NCBI GenBank assembly: GCA_947493995.1
Contig: CANLTJ010000005.1
Coordinates: 62,001-126,000, forward strand
Direction: 5' to 3'
DNA length: 64,000 bases
Origin: an uncultured Arachnia sp.
GTDB taxonomy: Bacteria > Actinomycetota > Actinomycetes > Propionibacteriales > Propionibacteriaceae
Position numbers and translations under genes: made by a program. The notes below the pieces were generated by a model that saw only the letters and a list, made by a program, of their open reading frames with translations, was not told where the DNA came from and ran no database searches. Shown here in pieces: positions 34,608-44,570 of this stretch; the first letter of the stretch is position 1; each line of letters starts with the position of its first letter.

Positions 34608-34630
34608 GCGGCGGGTTGGAGCCCCGCCGC
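34608..34630 (-). terminator. terminator hairpin of the tyrosine phosphatase gene
   Basis: GCGGCGGG (34608-34615) pairs with CCCGCCGC (34623-34630) around a 7-nt loop, eight bases beyond the phosphatase stop; the minus strand then reads CTTCGGTCTTAG. Confidence 0.55.
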
Positions 34631-34637
34631 GCGGCTT

Positions 34638-35093
34638 TCAGGCCCTGAATTCGTCCAGAATCGCGGGCATCGCGGCCTCGATGTCGTTGATCGTGTCCTG
34701 GAATCCGTCGTCGTCCCCGTACCACGGGTCGATCAACGGGGTTCCGGGTTCCAGATCGGGGTTGTAGTCGTTCAGGAGGCGAATGTTGTCCGCATCCGGG
34801 GCCATGCGACGGAGCTGGTCCACCTGGTACGGCTCGACGGCCACCACCAGGTCTGCGGCCTCGAGGTCCTCTGGCTGGATTTGTCGTGCGGTGTGGTCGT
34901 CCGCGTCGTAGCCGCGCTCCTCGAGAACTGCCATGGCGCGCGGGTCAATGCTTGAGCCCTCGTTCTCGCTTGAGAGCCCATAGCTGGAGACCTGCAGGTC
35001 CAGTCCACGATCCTCGGCCATGCTCTGCGCCACGCGCTCGCCGATGGGCGAGCGGCAGATGTTGCCCCAACATACGAAAACAAGAGATGTCAT
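34638..35093 (-). CDS. low-molecular-weight protein-tyrosine phosphatase
   Basis: A 151-residue cytoplasmic phosphatase. The P-loop is CWGNICRSP (C-x5-R-S) near the N-terminus, and the general-acid Asp is in IDPWYGDDDGFQDT. The normal loop reads CxGNxCRS, so the nucleophile Cys and Arg are both kept. I take the ATG at 35093 (MTSLVFVC), which fits the family; an upstream frame of 58 residues is not credible. Such enzymes dephosphorylate tyrosine kinases of polysaccharide export or host proteins. No kinase is adjacent. Confidence 0.93.
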   Translation of the reverse strand: MTSLVFVCWGNICRSPIGERVAQSMAEDRGLDLQVSSYGLSSENEGSSIDPRAMAVLEERGYDADDHTARQIQPEDLEAADLVVAVEPYQVDQLRRMAPDADNIRLLNDYNPDLEPGTPLIDPWYGDDDGFQDTINDIEAAMPAILDEFRA

Positions 35094-35137
35094 GGCTTCC
35101 ACCCTAGCGAGGAGGATTCGCCCTCCCGGGCCGAGCA

Positions 35138-36520
35138 TCACCAGTGGGAGGTGCGCTCCTTCAGCGACAGATACCTCTCCATCACGTCCGGCTCTGCATG
35201 CGCGTCGTAGGTTTCCACGCTGCCCAGTGGCCACGACGGGGGCTCGGCCTTCCCTGACAGCGCCCACGCGGCCTGTCGCGCGGCGCCCAGGGCGACGTAC
35301 TCCCCCGGCGGCGGCACCGTCACCGGGCGGCCGAAGATCGACGGCGCGAGCCGCCTGACGGCGTCGGAGCGGGCGCCGCCGCCGATGAGAAGGATGCGTT
35401 CCGCTTCCTGTCCGGCCACGCGTTCCACCGCCTGCACGGCATCAGCGAGCGCACACAGCAACCCCTCGACGCAGGCGCGGGCGATGTCCTCCCTACCAGT
35501 GGCCGATGTCAGCCCGGTGAAGACGCCGGTGGCATCGGGCCGGTTGGGCGTGCGTTCCCCGTCGAGGTAGGGCAGCAGCACCACCCCGCCCGCACCCGGG
35601 CGGCTGGCGAGGGCCAGCGTCGAGAGTTCGTCGTGGTTTACGCTTAGCAGGCGGCACCCGAAATCGAGCACCCTGGCGGCGTTGAGCGTGGTTGCCATGG
35701 GCAGGAACCGCCCCGTGGCATCGGCGAAGCCTGTGACAGTGCCGGAGGGATCGGCTGGCCGGTTGTCGCTGACCATGGCGGCCACACCGCTGGTGCCGAT
35801 GGAAACCGAGACATCGCCGGGACCCAGTGAGAGACCGAGCGCGGCTGCCATGTTGTCGCCCGTTCCGGGCGCCATCACAGCTCCGGCTGGTGTGTGCGCC
35901 ATCACCGCGTGCGGTGTGCCAGCAACCTCCGGCAGCACCACCGTGTGTCCCAAGGCCATCTCGACGAGATCCTGGTTCCATCCCTGAGTGCGCATGGAGA
36001 AGTAGCCAGTGCCGGAGGCATCGCCCCGGTCGGTGAAGGGAGCGCCACCGCCCGCGAGGTGGTGAGAGACGTAGTCGTGGGGCAGCAGCACCGACGCCGT
36101 TCGTCGTGCATTGTCCGGCTCGTTCTCCGCCATCCACCGCAATTTGGTGGATGTCATGGACGCCACCAGGACGTAGCCCAACTCCTCGACGCACCGCTCT
36201 CGCCCACCCATCTCTTCGACGAGGGCCGTGGCCTGCGGGGCGGATCGCGTGTCGTTCCACAACAGGGCATCGCGAACCACGGCGCCGTGCTCGTCGAGTG
36301 CCACCATGCCGTGCTGTTGACCACCCACCGCGACCGCCGACGCCCGCGGTAACAGGTCCTGTGCCCCCTCGTCCACGGCCGAGAGCCAGGCCCGGGGGTT
36401 CACCTCGGTGCCCTCGGGGTGGGAGGCCCGGCCGTTCTCGACCACCTCTCCGGTGTCGGCGTCGACGAGCAGCGCCTTGGTGGATTGCGTGGAGGAGTCG
36501 ATTCCAAGCACCAGTGCCAT
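35138..36520 (-). CDS. xylB: xylulokinase
   Basis: A 460-residue FGGY-family kinase phosphorylating D-xylulose to xylulose-5-phosphate for the pentose phosphate pathway. N-terminal GIDSSTQSTKALLVD is the phosphate-binding loop. GQQHGMV, the catalytic Asp region FTDRGDASGTGYFS, SIGTSGV and LIGGGARSDAVR are conserved. Last gene of the xylose operon, three bases after xylA. All expected motifs are present, and a shorter relative to glycerol kinase is normal for XylB. Confidence 0.95.
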   Translation of the reverse strand: MALVLGIDSSTQSTKALLVDADTGEVVENGRASHPEGTEVNPRAWLSAVDEGAQDLLPRASAVAVGGQQHGMVALDEHGAVVRDALLWNDTRSAPQATALVEEMGGRERCVEELGYVLVASMTSTKLRWMAENEPDNARRTASVLLPHDYVSHHLAGGGAPFTDRGDASGTGYFSMRTQGWNQDLVEMALGHTVVLPEVAGTPHAVMAHTPAGAVMAPGTGDNMAAALGLSLGPGDVSVSIGTSGVAAMVSDNRPADPSGTVTGFADATGRFLPMATTLNAARVLDFGCRLLSVNHDELSTLALASRPGAGGVVLLPYLDGERTPNRPDATGVFTGLTSATGREDIARACVEGLLCALADAVQAVERVAGQEAERILLIGGGARSDAVRRLAPSIFGRPVTVPPPGEYVALGAARQAAWALSGKAEPPSWPLGSVETYDAHAEPDVMERYLSLKERTSHW

Positions 36521-36523
36521 GGT

Positions 36524-37708
36524 TCAGCCCCGGGCGCCCATGAGGTGTTCGATTGCCAGCTGGTGCAGACGTACGAAGCCGTAGTTGCGCTCACCCAGGG
36601 CAGCGACGTCCATGTTCGCGACATCGTCATTGGCCACCAGGTCCGCAGCACTCTCGCCTGCACCGAGTGTGGGCTCCGCCAACTCATTGACGCCGGCCTC
36701 CTCCAGAGCGGACTGCACTTCCTCATCCGCCCGGAAGGCGAGCGCGCGCTCCTTCAGGACCAGGTAGGTACTCATGTTGGCAGCGGCCGAATCCCACACC
36801 CCGTCCAGATGCTCGGTCCGGGACGGCTTGTAGTCGAAGTGACGGGCGCCGTCGTAGGCACCGGGTCGCGACGGGAAGCCGTTCTCCAGCAGGTCGACAG
36901 TGAAGAACGCGTTGATGAGATCACCGTGTCCGAAGACCAAGTCCTGGTCATACATGGGACCGTGCTGACCGTTGAGGTCGATGTGGAACAGCTTGTCCGC
37001 CCACAGCGCCTGCGCCAACCCGTGGTTGTAGTTGAGGGTCGCCATCTGCTCGTGGCCCGTCTCCGGGTTGATCCCGACGATGTCCTTGTGCTCGAGCCGT
37101 TCGATGAACGCCAGCGCGTGGCCGACGGTGGGAAGGAAGATGTCGCCGCGGGGCTCGTTGGGCTTGGGCTCCAGAGCGATCCGCATGTCATAGCCCTGGG
37201 ACTTGATGTAGCCCGCCACCGTGTCGATACCCTCGGCGTAGCGCTCGAAAGAGGCGTAGAGGTCCTTGCTGGAGTCGTATTCCGTGCCCTCCCTGCCGCC
37301 CCACATCACGAAGGTGGTGGCTCCGAGACGGCCGGCTAAGTCGACGTTGCGCAGGACCTTGCGCAGGCCGTAACGGCGGACGTCGCGGTCGTTGGAGGTA
37401 AAGGCGCCGTCCTTGAAGATCGGCTCGGCGAAGGTGTCGGTGGTCACCATCTCGCAGACCATGCCAGTTTCCTCGATCGTCGATTCGAGCCTGCCGATCA
37501 GCCGCTCACGCTCGTCCTCGGAGGCGTCAAACGGTATGACGTCGTTGTCGTGGAAGGTGAACCCCCACGCCCCGAGGCCGGCGAGTTTGCGCACACTTTC
37601 GAAGGGGTCGAGGTCCGGGCGTGAGGCGGCCCCGAACTGGTCGCGGGCGGCCCAGCCAACGGTCCACAGACCGAAGGAGAACTTGTCCTCAGAGGTAGGG
37701 GTGAGCAT
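36524..37708 (-). CDS. xylA: xylose isomerase, class I (Streptomyces type)
   Basis: A 394-residue TIM-barrel enzyme converting D-xylose to D-xylulose. Catalytic [11 protein letters not shown] carries His and Asp. [36 protein letters not shown] and [16 protein letters not shown] supply the metal ligands. The length and short N-terminus place it in class I. GAAAGGAC precedes the ATG. It is separated from the permease gene by 78 bases that contain a perfect 16-bp palindrome, so it may also have its own regulated promoter. Confidence 0.97.
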   Translation of the reverse strand: MLTPTSEDKFSFGLWTVGWAARDQFGAASRPDLDPFESVRKLAGLGAWGFTFHDNDVIPFDASEDERERLIGRLESTIEETGMVCEMVTTDTFAEPIFKDGAFTSNDRDVRRYGLRKVLRNVDLAGRLGATTFVMWGGREGTEYDSSKDLYASFERYAEGIDTVAGYIKSQGYDMRIALEPKPNEPRGDIFLPTVGHALAFIERLEHKDIVGINPETGHEQMATLNYNHGLAQALWADKLFHIDLNGQHGPMYDQDLVFGHGDLINAFFTVDLLENGFPSRPGAYDGARHFDYKPSRTEHLDGVWDSAAANMSTYLVLKERALAFRADEEVQSALEEAGVNELAEPTLGAGESAADLVANDDVANMDVAALGERNYGFVRLHQLAIEHLMGARG

Positions 37709-37722
37709 GATTGTCCTTTCGC

Positions 37723-37738
37723 GGTGCGACGTCGCACC
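37723..37738. promoter_or_regulatory. 16-bp perfect palindrome before xylA
   Basis: GGTGCGACGTCGCACC lies 15-30 nt upstream of the xylA start, between the permease gene and the ribosome site. Possible operator or mRNA processing/stability stem. It does not match the site at the head of the operon. Confidence 0.5.
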
Positions 37739-37786
37739 CGGTTTGTACCAACTGAACTACTGATGGGTGAACGGCGATTCAGGCAG

Positions 37787-39007
37787 TTATCTCTGACCTG
37801 AGCGCATCTTGTTGATGAGATCGAACGCAACAGCCAGCAGCAGGACCAAGCCCTTGATGATGAACTGCCACGAGGGGTCCACGCCCATGATGGACAGCCC
37901 CATGTTCAGCACGCCCATGATGAGGGCGCCGACGATAGCTCCCACAATCCTGCCGACGCCACCGGTGACCGCCGCGCCTCCAATGAAGCAGGCTGCGATA
38001 GCGTCAAGTTCGTAGTTCTGGCCGGCGGCCGACAGGGCGGCTCCCGCCCTTGATGTGACGACGATCGCTGTCAATCCACAGAGAAAACCCATGTTCACGA
38101 ATAGCCAAAAGTTGACCCTGCGGGTATTGACTCCCGACAGCTTGGCCGCCGACAGGTTGCCGCCTATGGCATATATACGGCGACCGAAAACGGTATTGCC
38201 CATGAGCCATGCATAGGCGACGATGACAACACCCACGATGATCAAGACGTATGGAAGACCCAGAGCACTCAGCGCCACCCAATAAGTGATCAGTCCGAGC
38301 AATGCTGCCAACAGCACGAGTCGTCCTGTGAACATGAGCACCGGTTCCGCCGTCGCCCCGTGACGAGTGGTCAACCGGCGGTTGCGTACAGCCAACAGAA
38401 CGAAGGCAGCCACCCCGACGATACCCACTCCCAGAGTGAACGCGTCCAGTCTGCCCACGAAGCCCGTGAGACCCGCTAGGCCCGCGTTGGAGATGTCCAG
38501 ATACGGCCCGGGAAATCCGGCGCGGGTGTAGCCAACCAACACCAACGCCACCCCGCGGAAGATCAACATTCCTGCCAACGTGACGATGAAGGCGGGTACG
38601 CCCACATAGGCGACCCAGAAACCCTGCCAGGCACCGACGAGCGCGCCCACGATCAGCGCGATCAGTACCACCAACCACGTATTGAGTCCGTAGTCCGTGA
38701 GCAGGATGCCAATGACACCGCCCACGGCCGCGACGATGGATCCCACCGACAGGTCGATGTGCCCCGCGACGATGATCATCAGCATGCCCACCGCGAGAAT
38801 GAACACGTACGCGTTCTGTTGGATGAGGCTCGTAACGTTGTTGGGCTGCAGAATTCGGCCGTCGGTCACCACTTGGAAAAAGACGACGATCAGGACGAGT
38901 GCAGCCACGATGCCGTACTGCCTCGCCCCACCGGCCAGCGCGGCGAATCGTCCGGGAGGCGCAGCAGGGGTGTCCGCCGTCTGCGTCCCCGGCGTGGTCT
39001 GTGTCAT
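37787..39007 (-). CDS. xylH: xylose ABC transporter permease
   Basis: A 406-residue inner-membrane protein of the RbsC/XylH/GguB family with about ten helices. The cytoplasmic N-terminus is Thr/Pro-rich; [20 protein letters not shown] and [17 protein letters not shown] (the ATPase-contact EAA-like loop) are family signatures. It forms the xylose channel with the ATPase encoded just upstream, its ATG overlapping that gene's stop by 4 bases. The order SBP-ATPase-permease then xylA-xylB strongly supports xylose as substrate. Confidence 0.93.
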   Translation of the reverse strand: MTQTTPGTQTADTPAAPPGRFAALAGGARQYGIVAALVLIVVFFQVVTDGRILQPNNVTSLIQQNAYVFILAVGMLMIIVAGHIDLSVGSIVAAVGGVIGILLTDYGLNTWLVVLIALIVGALVGAWQGFWVAYVGVPAFIVTLAGMLIFRGVALVLVGYTRAGFPGPYLDISNAGLAGLTGFVGRLDAFTLGVGIVGVAAFVLLAVRNRRLTTRHGATAEPVLMFTGRLVLLAALLGLITYWVALSALGLPYVLIIVGVVIVAYAWLMGNTVFGRRIYAIGGNLSAAKLSGVNTRRVNFWLFVNMGFLCGLTAIVVTSRAGAALSAAGQNYELDAIAACFIGGAAVTGGVGRIVGAIVGALIMGVLNMGLSIMGVDPSWQFIIKGLVLLLAVAFDLINKMRSGQR

Positions 39008-40560
39008 GGTGTAGACGTCCTTTCCATCGTCATGAGGCGCATCAGGGACTCCTGGGTGGCCACCTCCCGCTGTTGCTGTCCTGTGATTCGGCCCTCACTG
39101 AGCGTGAATATGCGGTCGCACAGCCCGAGGAGTTCCGGTAGTTCGGACGAGATCACAATGACTCCCTTGCCCTGGACGGCCAACTCGTTGATGATCGTGT
39201 AGATCTCGTACTTAGCCCCCACGTCGATCCCCCGAGTGGGCTCGTCGAGGATCAGTACGTCGGGGTCTGAGAACATCCACTTACTGAGTGCCACCTTCTG
39301 TTGATTCCCGCCGGAGAGCTGCCCCACAGGCACTTGGACCGTGGGAGTCCGGATTCGCATTTGTTCGCGGTAGTCCTGCGCCACCTTCGTTTCTAGCGCC
39401 TTGTCGAGAATGTTGCGGCGGCTGATCTTCTCCAACGCCGCCGCAGTGATATTGTGGCGGATCTCCGCGATGAGGTTGAGACCGTATCGCTTGCGGTCCT
39501 CGCTTACGTAGGCTATTCCCGCTCGAATGGCACGCCCCACGGTGCTTGGAAAAATCTCTTCTCCATGTTTGAACACTCGACCCGAGATATTCGTGCCGTA
39601 CTGTCTCCCAAAGATGCTCATCGCAAGCTCGGTCCGGCCAGCCCCCATGAGGCCAGCTACGCCCACGATCTCCCCCGCCCTCACATCCAAGCTCGCTTGC
39701 TCGACAACGATGCGGCCGGGGTCACTGGGATGGTGCACCGTCCAGTCCTCGATGCGAAAGAGCTCCTCCCCGATATCGGGCTTATGAGGAGGGAACCTGT
39801 TGTCCAGCGGGCGTCCCACCATGCTGGCGATGATGCGCTCCTCCGTGACGGGCTCGACCCCTTCCATGGGGACGGTTTCCACGACGGTGCCGTCACGAAT
39901 AATGGTGAGGGAGTCAGCAATCGCCATGATTTCGTTCAACTTGTGGGAGATGATGATCTGCGTCACACCGTCGGCCTTGAGCTTCTGCATGAGGCTCAAC
40001 AGATGGGCGGAGTCCTCGTCGTTCAGGGCGGACGTGGGTTCATCGAGGATGAGGAGACGCACGTCCTTGGACAGTGCCTTGGCAATCTCGACGAGCTGCT
40101 GTTTGCCCACTCCAATGTCACTGACCTTGGTCTGGACGTCCTCCCTCAAGCCGACGCGATCAAGCAATTCCTGCGCTCCGGCTCGGGTGGCCGGCCAGTC
40201 AATGACACCCCGGCGACTCTTCTCGTTGCCCAAATAGATGTTTTCGGCAATGGAGAGATGGGGTGAAAGGGCCAGCTCCTGGTGAATGATGACAATCCCG
40301 CGTGCTTCGCTGTCCTTCAGGGTTTTAAACTCCGCACGTTTGCCCTCATACCAGATCTCCCCGCCGTAGCTTCCTGTGGGATAGAGGCCTGAGAGGACTT
40401 TCATGAGGGTCGACTTCCCAGCCCCGTTCTCCCCACAGATCGCGTGAATCGCTCCGGGGATTACGGCCATCGATACCCCCTCGAGTGCGACGACACTGCC
40501 AAAGCGCTTGTCAATGTCTCGCATCTCGAGGATGGGCTCCAATGAGATATCAGTGTTCAT
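39004..40560 (-). CDS. xylG: xylose ABC transporter ATPase, two nucleotide-binding domains
   Basis: A 518-residue tandem ATPase. The first domain has Walker [10 protein letters not shown], the signature [16 protein letters not shown] and Walker [12 protein letters not shown]. The second has a degenerate Walker A (GLMGAGRTE), signature [14 protein letters not shown] and Walker [14 protein letters not shown]. This asymmetry is normal for the RbsA/MglA/XylG family. It powers sugar uptake with the permease. 29 bases after the binding-protein gene. Confidence 0.94.
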   Translation of the reverse strand: MNTDISLEPILEMRDIDKRFGSVVALEGVSMAVIPGAIHAICGENGAGKSTLMKVLSGLYPTGSYGGEIWYEGKRAEFKTLKDSEARGIVIIHQELALSPHLSIAENIYLGNEKSRRGVIDWPATRAGAQELLDRVGLREDVQTKVSDIGVGKQQLVEIAKALSKDVRLLILDEPTSALNDEDSAHLLSLMQKLKADGVTQIIISHKLNEIMAIADSLTIIRDGTVVETVPMEGVEPVTEERIIASMVGRPLDNRFPPHKPDIGEELFRIEDWTVHHPSDPGRIVVEQASLDVRAGEIVGVAGLMGAGRTELAMSIFGRQYGTNISGRVFKHGEEIFPSTVGRAIRAGIAYVSEDRKRYGLNLIAEIRHNITAAALEKISRRNILDKALETKVAQDYREQMRIRTPTVQVPVGQLSGGNQQKVALSKWMFSDPDVLILDEPTRGIDVGAKYEIYTIINELAVQGKGVIVISSELPELLGLCDRIFTLSEGRITGQQQREVATQESLMRLMTMERTSTP

Positions 40561-40589
40561 GTGTGCGCCTTCTCGTCCCTGTTGGGCGA

Positions 40590-41747
40590 TCAGAGCCCCA
40601 GATCAGCGGCTGAGTAGAAGCCCGAATCCACCAACTTCTCTTGGACGGTGTCCTTGGTAACGACCTCGGGTTCAAGGAGGTAGGTGGGGACCACCTTCAC
40701 GCCGTTGTCGTAGCTCTCCGTGTCATTGACGTCCACTTCTTCACCGTTGACGACTTGCTCAATCATGACCGCCACCTGGTCTCCGAGTTTGCGGGTGTCC
40801 TTCCAAACGGTCATGGCCTGCTTGTCAGCCAACATGTTCCTGACGTTGGCGAGATCGGCATCTTGGCCCGTCACCAGCGGCCAGCCATCGCCCGGGGCGT
40901 AGCCCGATCCGTCGAGGGCCTGCACAATTCCCAACGCCAGTGAGTCATTCGGTGACAACACGATGTTGACTCTCTTACCTCCTCCATAGAATGAGTTGAG
41001 CCGGTTCTCCATCTCGGACTGCGCCGTGTCGGACTTCCACGCGGGGATACCGATGGTGGTCCACTGGTCTTCACTGGAGGGCGCCTTCCCGGAGGGCACG
41101 ATGAACTCGCCACTCTCCACCAGGGGTGAGACTTTTTCCCAGGCGCCTGCGAAGAAGAACTTGGCGTTGTTGTCATCGGGCGAACCGGCGAACGGTTCAA
41201 AGTTGATAGTGCCGTCCTCGCTCGCGTAATCATCCTTGTTGTCCAAGATGAACTGGCCCTGCAGCGCGCCCACCTTGAAGTTGTCGAACGTTGCGTAGTA
41301 ATCGACGTTCTCGGAGCCATTAATGAGGCGGTCGTATGCAATCACCGTGACGTCTCGCGACCTTGCTTGCTGGAGGACGGGACCGAGTGCCGTGCCATCA
41401 ATGGAGGCGATGACTACTACGTTCGCACCATCATTGATCATGTTCTGCAGCTGATTGTTCTGCTGATCTTGCTTGTTGTCGGCGTACTGAAGGCTTGTGC
41501 GGTACCCCTGCTCAGTCAATAGGCCTTCCAAGTGAGCGCCATCACGATTCCAGCGTTCCAAGCTCTTGGTGGGCATCGCGATGCCGATGAGCACGTCGCC
41601 CGCCGGACCCGAGCCCATCGGCTCCGTTCCGTCGGCAGTACTACTGATTGGCGTACCGGTGGTCCGCTCGTCGCTGCATGCCGCGAGCGTACCGACGGCA
41701 GTCACAGCGATCGAGGAGAGAAGTAGTTGCCTACGCGAAATGGCCAT
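40590..41747 (-). CDS. xylF: xylose-binding lipoprotein of the ABC transporter
   Basis: A 385-residue periplasmic-binding-protein type lipoprotein. The leader [20 protein letters not shown] ends at a lipobox LAAC (Cys 24); paired Arg suggests possible Tat export. The mature part has the two-lobe sugar-binding fold ([60 protein letters not shown]). This is the XylF/ChvE group. I chose the ATG at 41747 with AAGGGA upstream; a longer frame lacks a leader. First gene of the xylose operon. Confidence 0.92.
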   Translation of the reverse strand: MAISRRQLLLSSIAVTAVGTLAACSDERTTGTPISSTADGTEPMGSGPAGDVLIGIAMPTKSLERWNRDGAHLEGLLTEQGYRTSLQYADNKQDQQNNQLQNMINDGANVVVIASIDGTALGPVLQQARSRDVTVIAYDRLINGSENVDYYATFDNFKVGALQGQFILDNKDDYASEDGTINFEPFAGSPDDNNAKFFFAGAWEKVSPLVESGEFIVPSGKAPSSEDQWTTIGIPAWKSDTAQSEMENRLNSFYGGGKRVNIVLSPNDSLALGIVQALDGSGYAPGDGWPLVTGQDADLANVRNMLADKQAMTVWKDTRKLGDQVAVMIEQVVNGEEVDVNDTESYDNGVKVVPTYLLEPEVVTKDTVQEKLVDSGFYSAADLGL

Positions 41748-41802
41748 GGAGAAATCCCTTCTGGGGTCGAACATCTGCGTCCACTCCCCTGATAAGCCTG
41801 AT

Positions 41803-41835
41803 CCTCTACGATCGAGCATGTTTTGTTTCAAAACA
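41803..41835 (-). promoter_or_regulatory. xylose operon promoter with overlapping 17-bp operator
   Basis: On the minus strand TTGAAA (complement of 41826-41831), 17 bp, TAGAGG (complement of 41803-41808). The palindrome TGTTTTGTTTCAAAACA (41819-41835), with perfect 7-bp arms and 3-bp spacer, overlaps the -35 box. It lies between the operon and the divergent ROK gene, the usual place for a XylR-type operator. Confidence 0.75.
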
Positions 41836-41924
41836 ATATGACTCCGCAGGCTTCCTGTCAAGTGCCCTACGATGAAGCGCGAAACCCTCTCGAACGGCGG
41901 TCCCCTCTCGAACGGACGGATCCA

Positions 41925-43151
41925 ATGCCCGAGCTCTCAAGGCACCTGACGGCTGGTCTAGGAAGCACGCCGTCAGCGGTGCGGGTCTCGAATCTGGCCC
42001 TCATTCTGCAGGAGGTTCTGCAGTCCCCCGGTCCGGTGTCGCGAGCCGACGTCGCCGCGGCACTGGGGCTCACACGCTCCACCGTGTCTCGACTCGTTGA
42101 CGAGCTCATCGCTGGACGGTTCTTCACCGAGGGCACACCCGTCTCCGGCCCGCGTGGCCGTCCGGGGGTCCCTCTCACGGCGGCACCGAACGGGCTTATG
42201 TCGCTGGGACTCGAGATCAATGCGGACCGCATGGCAGCCATGGTGTTGGACCTGACCGGCGCCGTGGTCAGTTCCCTGACCGTCGACGCCGATGCCATAG
42301 CCGCCGGTCCGGCCACGAGCCTGGGAATCCTCGACGAGCAAGCTGCCTCCCTCGTCGAGGGTCTTCCTGAAGATGCTCGACTAGTTGGCGCACATCTCGC
42401 GATTCCTGCCCTCATGGACCGGACGGGCACCACCGTCGTGCGCGCGCCGAACCTCGGGTGGGACGGCGTCCGCCCGGCTGACCATCTACCAGCTCTGCTG
42501 CGTGGCCGCGACTGGAGTTTCCGAGCCTCCAACGACGTGGACTGCTCCGCCCTCACTCTCCTGCAGGGATCCGCCTCGGAAGCGGGGAGACGGGGCTCCT
42601 TCATCTACGTCACCGGCGAGGTGGGAATCGGTTCATCGGTGATCATCGACGGGCGGCAGCTCTCCGGCAGACACGGCTGGGCCAGCGAACTCGGTCACGT
42701 CTGCGTCGTCTCCGATGGGGGCCGCCCCTGCGGCTGCGGAGCCACGGGCTGCCTGGAGACGGTTGTGGGTCTTCGGGGCCTGTTGGACGCCACGGGCGCC
42801 TCATCCATCGACGGGCTCGTTGTCCGGCTCCATGACGGGAACCAGCACTCGGTTGGACAGGTAACGAAGGCGGCGCGCGCGCTCGGCCGTGCTCTGGGTG
42901 CCGCCCTCAACCTTCTGGACCTGGAGCAGGTTGTCCTGGGTGGGCACTTGGGGACGCTCGCGCCCTGGCTCCTGCCGGATCTCAGGGACGAGCTGGAGGT
43001 GCGGGTGATGTGGTCGCCCCACGAACAGATCGACGTTGCCACTGTGGATCCCGATCCCACACGGACCGCGCGTGGCGCCGCCCATGCCGCGATGGCACCC
43101 GTGCTGGCGAATCCGGCGGCCTGGCTCGACGGCGGCCCCCGAGCTTCCTGA
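41925..43151 (+). CDS. xylR: ROK-family xylose repressor
   Basis: A 408-residue regulator. N-terminal winged HTH is about residues 15-75 (GPVSRADVAAALGLTRSTVSRLVDELI), followed by a ROK sugar-kinase-like domain. The ROK zinc site is present (GHVCVV...GRPCGCGATGCLET: C-G-C-G-x-x-G-C). Such repressors release their operator when xylose binds. Divergent from the xylose operon, with a 17-bp palindrome between. The start is uncertain: ATG 41925 with a weak GGACGGA; the frame is open upstream to 41823. The symbol is assigned from context, since ROK regulators of other sugars look alike. Confidence 0.88.
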   Translation: MPELSRHLTAGLGSTPSAVRVSNLALILQEVLQSPGPVSRADVAAALGLTRSTVSRLVDELIAGRFFTEGTPVSGPRGRPGVPLTAAPNGLMSLGLEINADRMAAMVLDLTGAVVSSLTVDADAIAAGPATSLGILDEQAASLVEGLPEDARLVGAHLAIPALMDRTGTTVVRAPNLGWDGVRPADHLPALLRGRDWSFRASNDVDCSALTLLQGSASEAGRRGSFIYVTGEVGIGSSVIIDGRQLSGRHGWASELGHVCVVSDGGRPCGCGATGCLETVVGLRGLLDATGASSIDGLVVRLHDGNQHSVGQVTKAARALGRALGAALNLLDLEQVVLGGHLGTLAPWLLPDLRDELEVRVMWSPHEQIDVATVDPDPTRTARGAAHAAMAPVLANPAAWLDGGPRAS

Positions 43152-43228
43152 CAGGGCTGGTCCGGCAACGTCGGGGTGGCGCTGTGGGCATCGGGCCAGG
43201 GCGTGAGTTCGCCCGTCGGCCCTCCCCC

Positions 43229-43729
43229 TCAGTCGCCGATCGGCGGACCGAGCGCGAGAGCGACGCTGAAGAGAGCCACCACGAGGATCAGGCCGAGAAC
43301 GGTCCCGCTGACGGGGTGACGCACGGCCCACGCCGCCAGTCGCTCGACGAGGCCACGCGGTTGTGATGAACGCAGCCGCCAGGCTTCACCGAGGACGCCA
43401 TGCCGTTCCACCCAACGGTCGAACGGGATGGTGGCGAATGGCGGGATGGCGCAAGCCAGAGCAACGATCCCACGACGCCACGGCCACCGCTGGTCGATCC
43501 AGACGAGCACGGTGGTGACGCCGTAGGCGAGGAACACCGCTCCGTGCAACGTCCCGAAGATGCGCACGCCCACATCCGTCGTGCCGGTGACGTATTTCAG
43601 GAACATCCCGATCAGCAACAGCGTCCACGTGATGGCCTCGGCGATCGAGACGCTCCGGAACAGCCGGGACGGGCTCACCGGGGCGGCGGGACGAGACGTC
43701 GGGATGGTGTCGGAGGAGTGGGCGGGCAT
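43229..43729 (-). CDS. DUF3817 membrane protein
   Basis: A 166-residue membrane protein with three or four helices. FRSVSIAEAITWTLLLIGMFLKYV and the GTLHGAVFLAY segment are the DUF3817 signatures. Family function is unknown. TATGAT ends 6 nt before the ATG at 43729, pointing to a leaderless message; a longer frame begins at 43765 but has no ribosome site. Divergent from the two-component system. Confidence 0.82.
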   Translation of the reverse strand: MPAHSSDTIPTSRPAAPVSPSRLFRSVSIAEAITWTLLLIGMFLKYVTGTTDVGVRIFGTLHGAVFLAYGVTTVLVWIDQRWPWRRGIVALACAIPPFATIPFDRWVERHGVLGEAWRLRSSQPRGLVERLAAWAVRHPVSGTVLGLILVVALFSVALALGPPIGD

Positions 43730-43883
43730 CCAGTGATCATAACGATTGCGACGTGGCGTCGCCATCTGACACTGTGACTCCCTGTGGCGAGACCGGGACC
43801 CGATGCGGTCACAACGTCAACGTGGGGAGTCGATATCGCTGTGTCGGCTAACGGTTGTCAGCGGATGGTGGCAGGCTATGGGC

Positions 43884-44570
43884 ATGCAGATCCTCGTGGT
43901 GGATGATGACCAGGCAGTGCGCGACTCCTTGGCCCGTTCGCTGAAATACTCCGGAGATGAGGTACTCACCGCCAAGGACGGCGTCGAGGCCCTCGCGAAG
44001 CTGTCCGGCAGCACGCCCGACGCCGTCGTCATGGATGTGATGATGCCCCGCCTGGACGGCTTGGAGACCACCCGCATGCTCCGTGAGAGCGGCAACGACG
44101 TCCCCATCCTCATCCTGACGGCCCGCGACGCCGTGGACGACCGCGTGGATGGCCTCGACGCCGGGGCCGATGACTACATGGTCAAGCCCTTCGCCCTCGA
44201 CGAACTTCTCGCACGGCTGCGTGCACTCACCCGTCGGTCCAAGGCGGCTCCTGAGTCGGAATCGAAGAAGCTGACTTTCGCGGACCTCTCCCTGGATCCC
44301 CACCACCGCGAGGTCACGCGCGACGGCACACACATATCCCTGACACGTACCGAATTCGCCCTCCTCCAAGCCTTCCTGGAGAATCCGCGCAAGGTCATGG
44401 AGCGCAACACTCTGCTGAACGAGGTCTGGGGATTCGAGTTCCCGGCAACCGCCAATTCACTCGAGGTCTACATCGGATATCTGCGCCGCAAGACCGAAGC
44501 CGGAGGACGTGACCGCCTGATCCACACGGTCCGTGGCATCGGCTACGTTCTGCGCGAATCCCCCCCGTGA
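43884..44570 (+). CDS. MprA-like response regulator (OmpR/PhoB family)
   Basis: A 228-residue regulator. The receiver has the acidic pair in VVDDD, the phospho-acceptor Asp in [15 protein letters not shown] in ILTARD and K in YMVKPF. The winged-helix DNA-binding domain ends [15 protein letters not shown]. The ATG at 43884 (MQILVVDDD) gives the family N-terminus. The stop overlaps the kinase GTG start (GTGA). Closest known group by pattern is MprA of mycobacteria, which responds to envelope stress; that role here is inferred. Confidence 0.93.
   Translation: MQILVVDDDQAVRDSLARSLKYSGDEVLTAKDGVEALAKLSGSTPDAVVMDVMMPRLDGLETTRMLRESGNDVPILILTARDAVDDRVDGLDAGADDYMVKPFALDELLARLRALTRRSKAAPESESKKLTFADLSLDPHHREVTRDGTHISLTRTEFALLQAFLENPRKVMERNTLLNEVWGFEFPATANSLEVYIGYLRRKTEAGGRDRLIHTVRGIGYVLRESPP

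Noticed and set aside
37740..37778. tRNA gene or tRNA remnant (minus strand GTAGTTCAGTTGGTA resembles a D-arm)
   Set aside because: Only the D-arm-like stretch matches; there is no acceptor stem, anticodon arm or T-arm in a tRNA-sized span. Probably chance.
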